From an uncultured Lachnospiraceae bacterium (GTDB taxonomy: Bacteria > Bacillota_A > Clostridia > Lachnospirales > Lachnospiraceae): a stretch of 6,392 nucleotides of DNA. The notes beneath the pieces were generated by a model, which was not told where the DNA came from, made no database searches, and saw nothing but the letters and a program-made list of their open reading frames with translations. Position numbers and translations under genes: made by a program. The stretch is from positions 1 through 6,392 of the forward strand of contig CAMOGO010000071.1 in assembly GCA_946614075.1 (NCBI GenBank). The letters run 5' to 3'. Below, piece by piece: positions 4,843-6,392 of the stretch (within the stretch, counting starts at the first letter, position 1; each line of letters begins with the position of its first letter).

Positions 4843-5531
4843 GGGAAATGATCTGTGAAAACGCTTATTTCGGCTTTGTGCTTAGCATCGGGCTTTATTA
4901 CATCGGTGTCCGGATCCACCAGAAATGGAAGCATGCTCTTTTAAACCCGCTTTTGATTGCGGTCGTATGCTCCATCGCGGTTCTTCTGATCTTTGACATC
5001 GACTATGAGACCTACAATCTAGGTGCCAGGTATCTGAGCTATCTGCTCACCCCCGCTACGGTCTGCCTGGCAATCCCGCTGTACCAGCATCTCACGCTCC
5101 TGAAGGACAATCTCCCGGCCGTCATCATCTCGGTCCTGGTGAGCATCCTGGTGAGCGCCGGAAGCATTCTCCTGCTGTGCGCTCTGCTTCATCTGAGCCA
5201 CATCCAGTATGTGACCCTGCTTCCGAAGTCGATCACGACTGCCATCGGCATCAGTGTCTCCGAGGAGCTCGGGGGCCAGATGAGCATCACGGTTGTCGCG
5301 ATCGTGATCACCGGTATCTTTGGCAACATTTTCGGCGAGACGGCGTTTAAGCTTTTTGGCATCCGTCACTCGATTTCCAAGGGGCTTGCCATTGGTGCGG
5401 CTTCTCACGCGATCGGCACCGCCCGCGCGATGGAGATCGGCGAGGTCGAAGGCTCCATGAGCAGCCTCGCTATGGCCCTCAGCGGCATCCTCACCGCCAT
5501 CTTCGCCTCGTTCTTCGCGATGCTGTATTGA
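4839..5531 (+). CDS. lrgB: LrgB/YohK-family membrane partner of LrgA
   Basis: 230 residues, the normal LrgB length. Hydrophobic segments lie near 10-25, 34-52, 63-82, 93-118, 148-170 and 206-228. The two family blocks are clear: LLPKSITTAIGISVSEELGG (127-146) and KGLAIGAASHAIGTARAMEI (181-200) continuing as GEVEGSMSSLAMALSGILTA. It is the obligate partner of LrgA in a membrane complex tied to murein hydrolase control or small-organic-acid transport. The ATG at 4839 overlaps the lrgA stop (ATGA), the classic coupled arrangement. A second ATG at 4848 is possible, with AAGGG (4831-4835) at 12 bases, and would remove three residues. The gene ends about 100 bases before the long hairpin at 5608-5727, the only candidate terminator. 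Confidence 0.95.
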   Translation: MREMICENAYFGFVLSIGLYYIGVRIHQKWKHALLNPLLIAVVCSIAVLLIFDIDYETYNLGARYLSYLLTPATVCLAIPLYQHLTLLKDNLPAVIISVLVSILVSAGSILLLCALLHLSHIQYVTLLPKSITTAIGISVSEELGGQMSITVVAIVITGIFGNIFGETAFKLFGIRHSISKGLAIGAASHAIGTARAMEIGEVEGSMSSLAMALSGILTAIFASFFAMLY

Positions 5532-5607
5532 GAGGATGTATTGAGTGCGAAAATGTCCTTAGCATACGATGCCTGTTTCTATCGTGCTGCTTGCGTTCTG
5601 TCGTGGC

Positions 5608-5727
5608 ATCGCGGAAAAGGGGGCATAATAAGCAATGAGCCCGTGTCAAATCGTGTCTGCGATTTGGATAATATCCAAGCAGACCGATTGACACGGGCTC
5701 ATTGCTTTATGATTTCTTTTCCGCGAT
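5608..5727. repeat. Long inverted repeat / giant hairpin between convergent lrgB and EamA genes
   Basis: A perfect 20-bp inverted repeat has arms at 5630-5649 and 5688-5707 (core GCAATGAGCCCGTG). The symmetry continues outward as CATA (5624-5627) / TATG (5708-5711), then a perfect 12-bp pair ATCGCGGAAAAG (5608-5619) / CTTTTCCGCGAT (5716-5727). Inside the loop, GTCTGC (5655-5660) pairs with GCAGAC (5679-5684) and TTGGAT (5664-5669) with ATCCAA (5673-5678). The right half includes the last codons and stop of the EamA gene. It may serve as a bidirectional terminator, though neither side has a strong T-run. The plus side gives only TTATGATTTCTTTT. The size and extension into coding DNA are unusual for a simple terminator. 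Confidence 0.85.
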
Positions 5728-6392
5728 CCTGCCGGTAGTTGTCCTTAGGTTGTAGTACAGAATGCCGATGAGTACGATGGCGGCGCCGATGAGGGACAGG
5801 GGGCCGAGGAGTTCTTTGTAGAAAATCGCTACGAGGATGGGGTTCAGGATCGGCTCGAGGGCATTCAGGATCGACGCTGTGACGGGATCCGTGTACTTCG
5901 TGCCGGTGGTGAAGAATATGTAGGCGAGGCCGACCTGGACGGCGCCGAGGATAAATACGGCGAGCAGGACCGAGGGTGTGAAGACGGTCTCACGGATGAC
6001 CATGGGCGTGAGGAAGATGCCGCAGGCGAGCTGTCCGAAAAAGACGGATGACAGGGCGTCTCCTTTTTCGAAGCTGTTCAGCATAAAGACTCCGGCGTAG
6101 AAAATGCCTGACAGAAGGGCTAACAGGTCTCCAAGCCATTTGCCGGTGGAGAGTCCTTCAAAGAAAAAGCAAAGAATACCCACAAATACGATTACGATGG
6201 ACTGCAGTGCGACGCGGTCGGGTTTTTTCCCGAAGATGAGGAACATCAGGATGACGATCCAAATGGGGGCTGTGTACTGCAGGATGATGGTGTTTCCGGC
6301 GGTGGTGAGCTTGTTGGCGATAGAAAAAAGCGTCGTGACGCCGGCCATGCTGATGGCGCCGATGAGAACCGTCAGGTTAAAGCGAAGCTTGT
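5707..6392 (-). CDS. EamA/DMT-superfamily transporter (N-terminus outside window)
   Basis: The minus-strand frame is open from the right edge to a stop at 5707-5709. At least 227 residues are visible; with about 300 typical of the family, roughly 70 N-terminal residues are missing. The Met at 6348 is internal, because the frame continues upstream in coding-like sequence (KLRFNLTVLIGAIS). Numbering from that Met, LTTAGNTIILQYTAPIWIVI (14-33) is the end of the first EamA repeat. The second repeat runs about 72-202, with TDPVTASILNALEPILNPIL (153-172) followed by the usual FYKELLGPLSLIGAAIVLIG. These are polytopic membrane proteins exporting or importing amino acids, purines or other metabolites, and the substrate cannot be deduced. 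The C-terminal codons (GRIAEKKS) and stop lie within one arm of the inverted repeat 5608-5727. It is convergent with lrgB. Confidence 0.92.
   Translation of the reverse strand, partial: KLRFNLTVLIGAISMAGVTTLFSIANKLTTAGNTIILQYTAPIWIVILMFLIFGKKPDRVALQSIVIVFVGILCFFFEGLSTGKWLGDLLALLSGIFYAGVFMLNSFEKGDALSSVFFGQLACGIFLTPMVIRETVFTPSVLLAVFILGAVQVGLAYIFFTTGTKYTDPVTASILNALEPILNPILVAIFYKELLGPLSLIGAAIVLIGILYYNLRTTTGRIAEKKS

Noticed and set aside
5541..5738. Plus-strand frame running through the long hairpin
   Set aside because: It crosses the inverted repeat and the end of the antisense transporter gene, with no ribosome site and no family resemblance.
1..6392. Defence island, prophage or mobile element
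   Set aside because: No nuclease, helicase, integrase, transposase, toxin-antitoxin or CRISPR features are visible; the genes are housekeeping-type regulators, transporters and small conserved proteins.

Overview
The window looks like chromosomal DNA from a Gram-positive Clostridia-type bacterium, probably Lachnospiraceae-like. This is inference from strong Shine-Dalgarno sites, sigma-A-like promoters, AT-rich spacers between moderately GC-rich genes, and the families present (MocR regulator, pyridoxamine-oxidase-fold flavoprotein, DUF1292 protein, LrgA/LrgB). I see no phage, transposase, CRISPR, tRNA or rRNA signal.

Layout. (1) 1-678, minus strand: the 5' part of an unrecognised membrane-anchored protein, cut by the left edge, with its own promoter just upstream. 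(2) 679-1043: no gene, but a strong stem-loop with a T-run on the minus strand and an inverted repeat of AAAGTGTAC. (3) 1044-2444, minus: a MocR/GabR-type regulator (GntR helix-turn-helix fused to an aminotransferase-like domain). Its divergent neighbour at 2704-3159, plus, is a small FMN-binding pyridoxamine 5'-phosphate oxidase-like protein. The 259-bp spacer between them is full of short repeats that look like operators. (4) 3252-4013, plus: a six-helix membrane protein with a DUF1648/SdpI-like signature. Its promoter immediately precedes the terminator hairpin of the upstream gene. (5) 4171-5531, plus: a likely three-gene operon of an acidic DUF1292 protein, lrgA and lrgB, the last two overlapping by 4 bp. 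(6) 5608-5727: an unusually long inverted repeat between convergent genes. (7) 5707-6392, minus: an EamA/DMT-family transporter, cut by the right edge.

How the genes may work together. The MocR regulator and the divergent flavoprotein form the clearest functional unit. The regulator would control its own gene and the flavoprotein, and perhaps a transcript in the 679-1043 spacer where the same AGTGTA-type motif recurs. The regulator appears to lack the lysine that normally holds pyridoxal phosphate (Arg309 instead) and the usual phosphate-binding Arg (Gly316), so its effector may not be a PLP Schiff base. LrgA and LrgB form the known membrane pair linked to murein hydrolase control, programmed lysis and pyruvate or glycolate transport in other bacteria.

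The points most worth following are the degenerate PLP site, the repeated motifs around the regulator, and the long inverted repeat that reaches into the transporter's 3' coding end. I did not find a recognisable new multi-gene defence or biosynthetic system.
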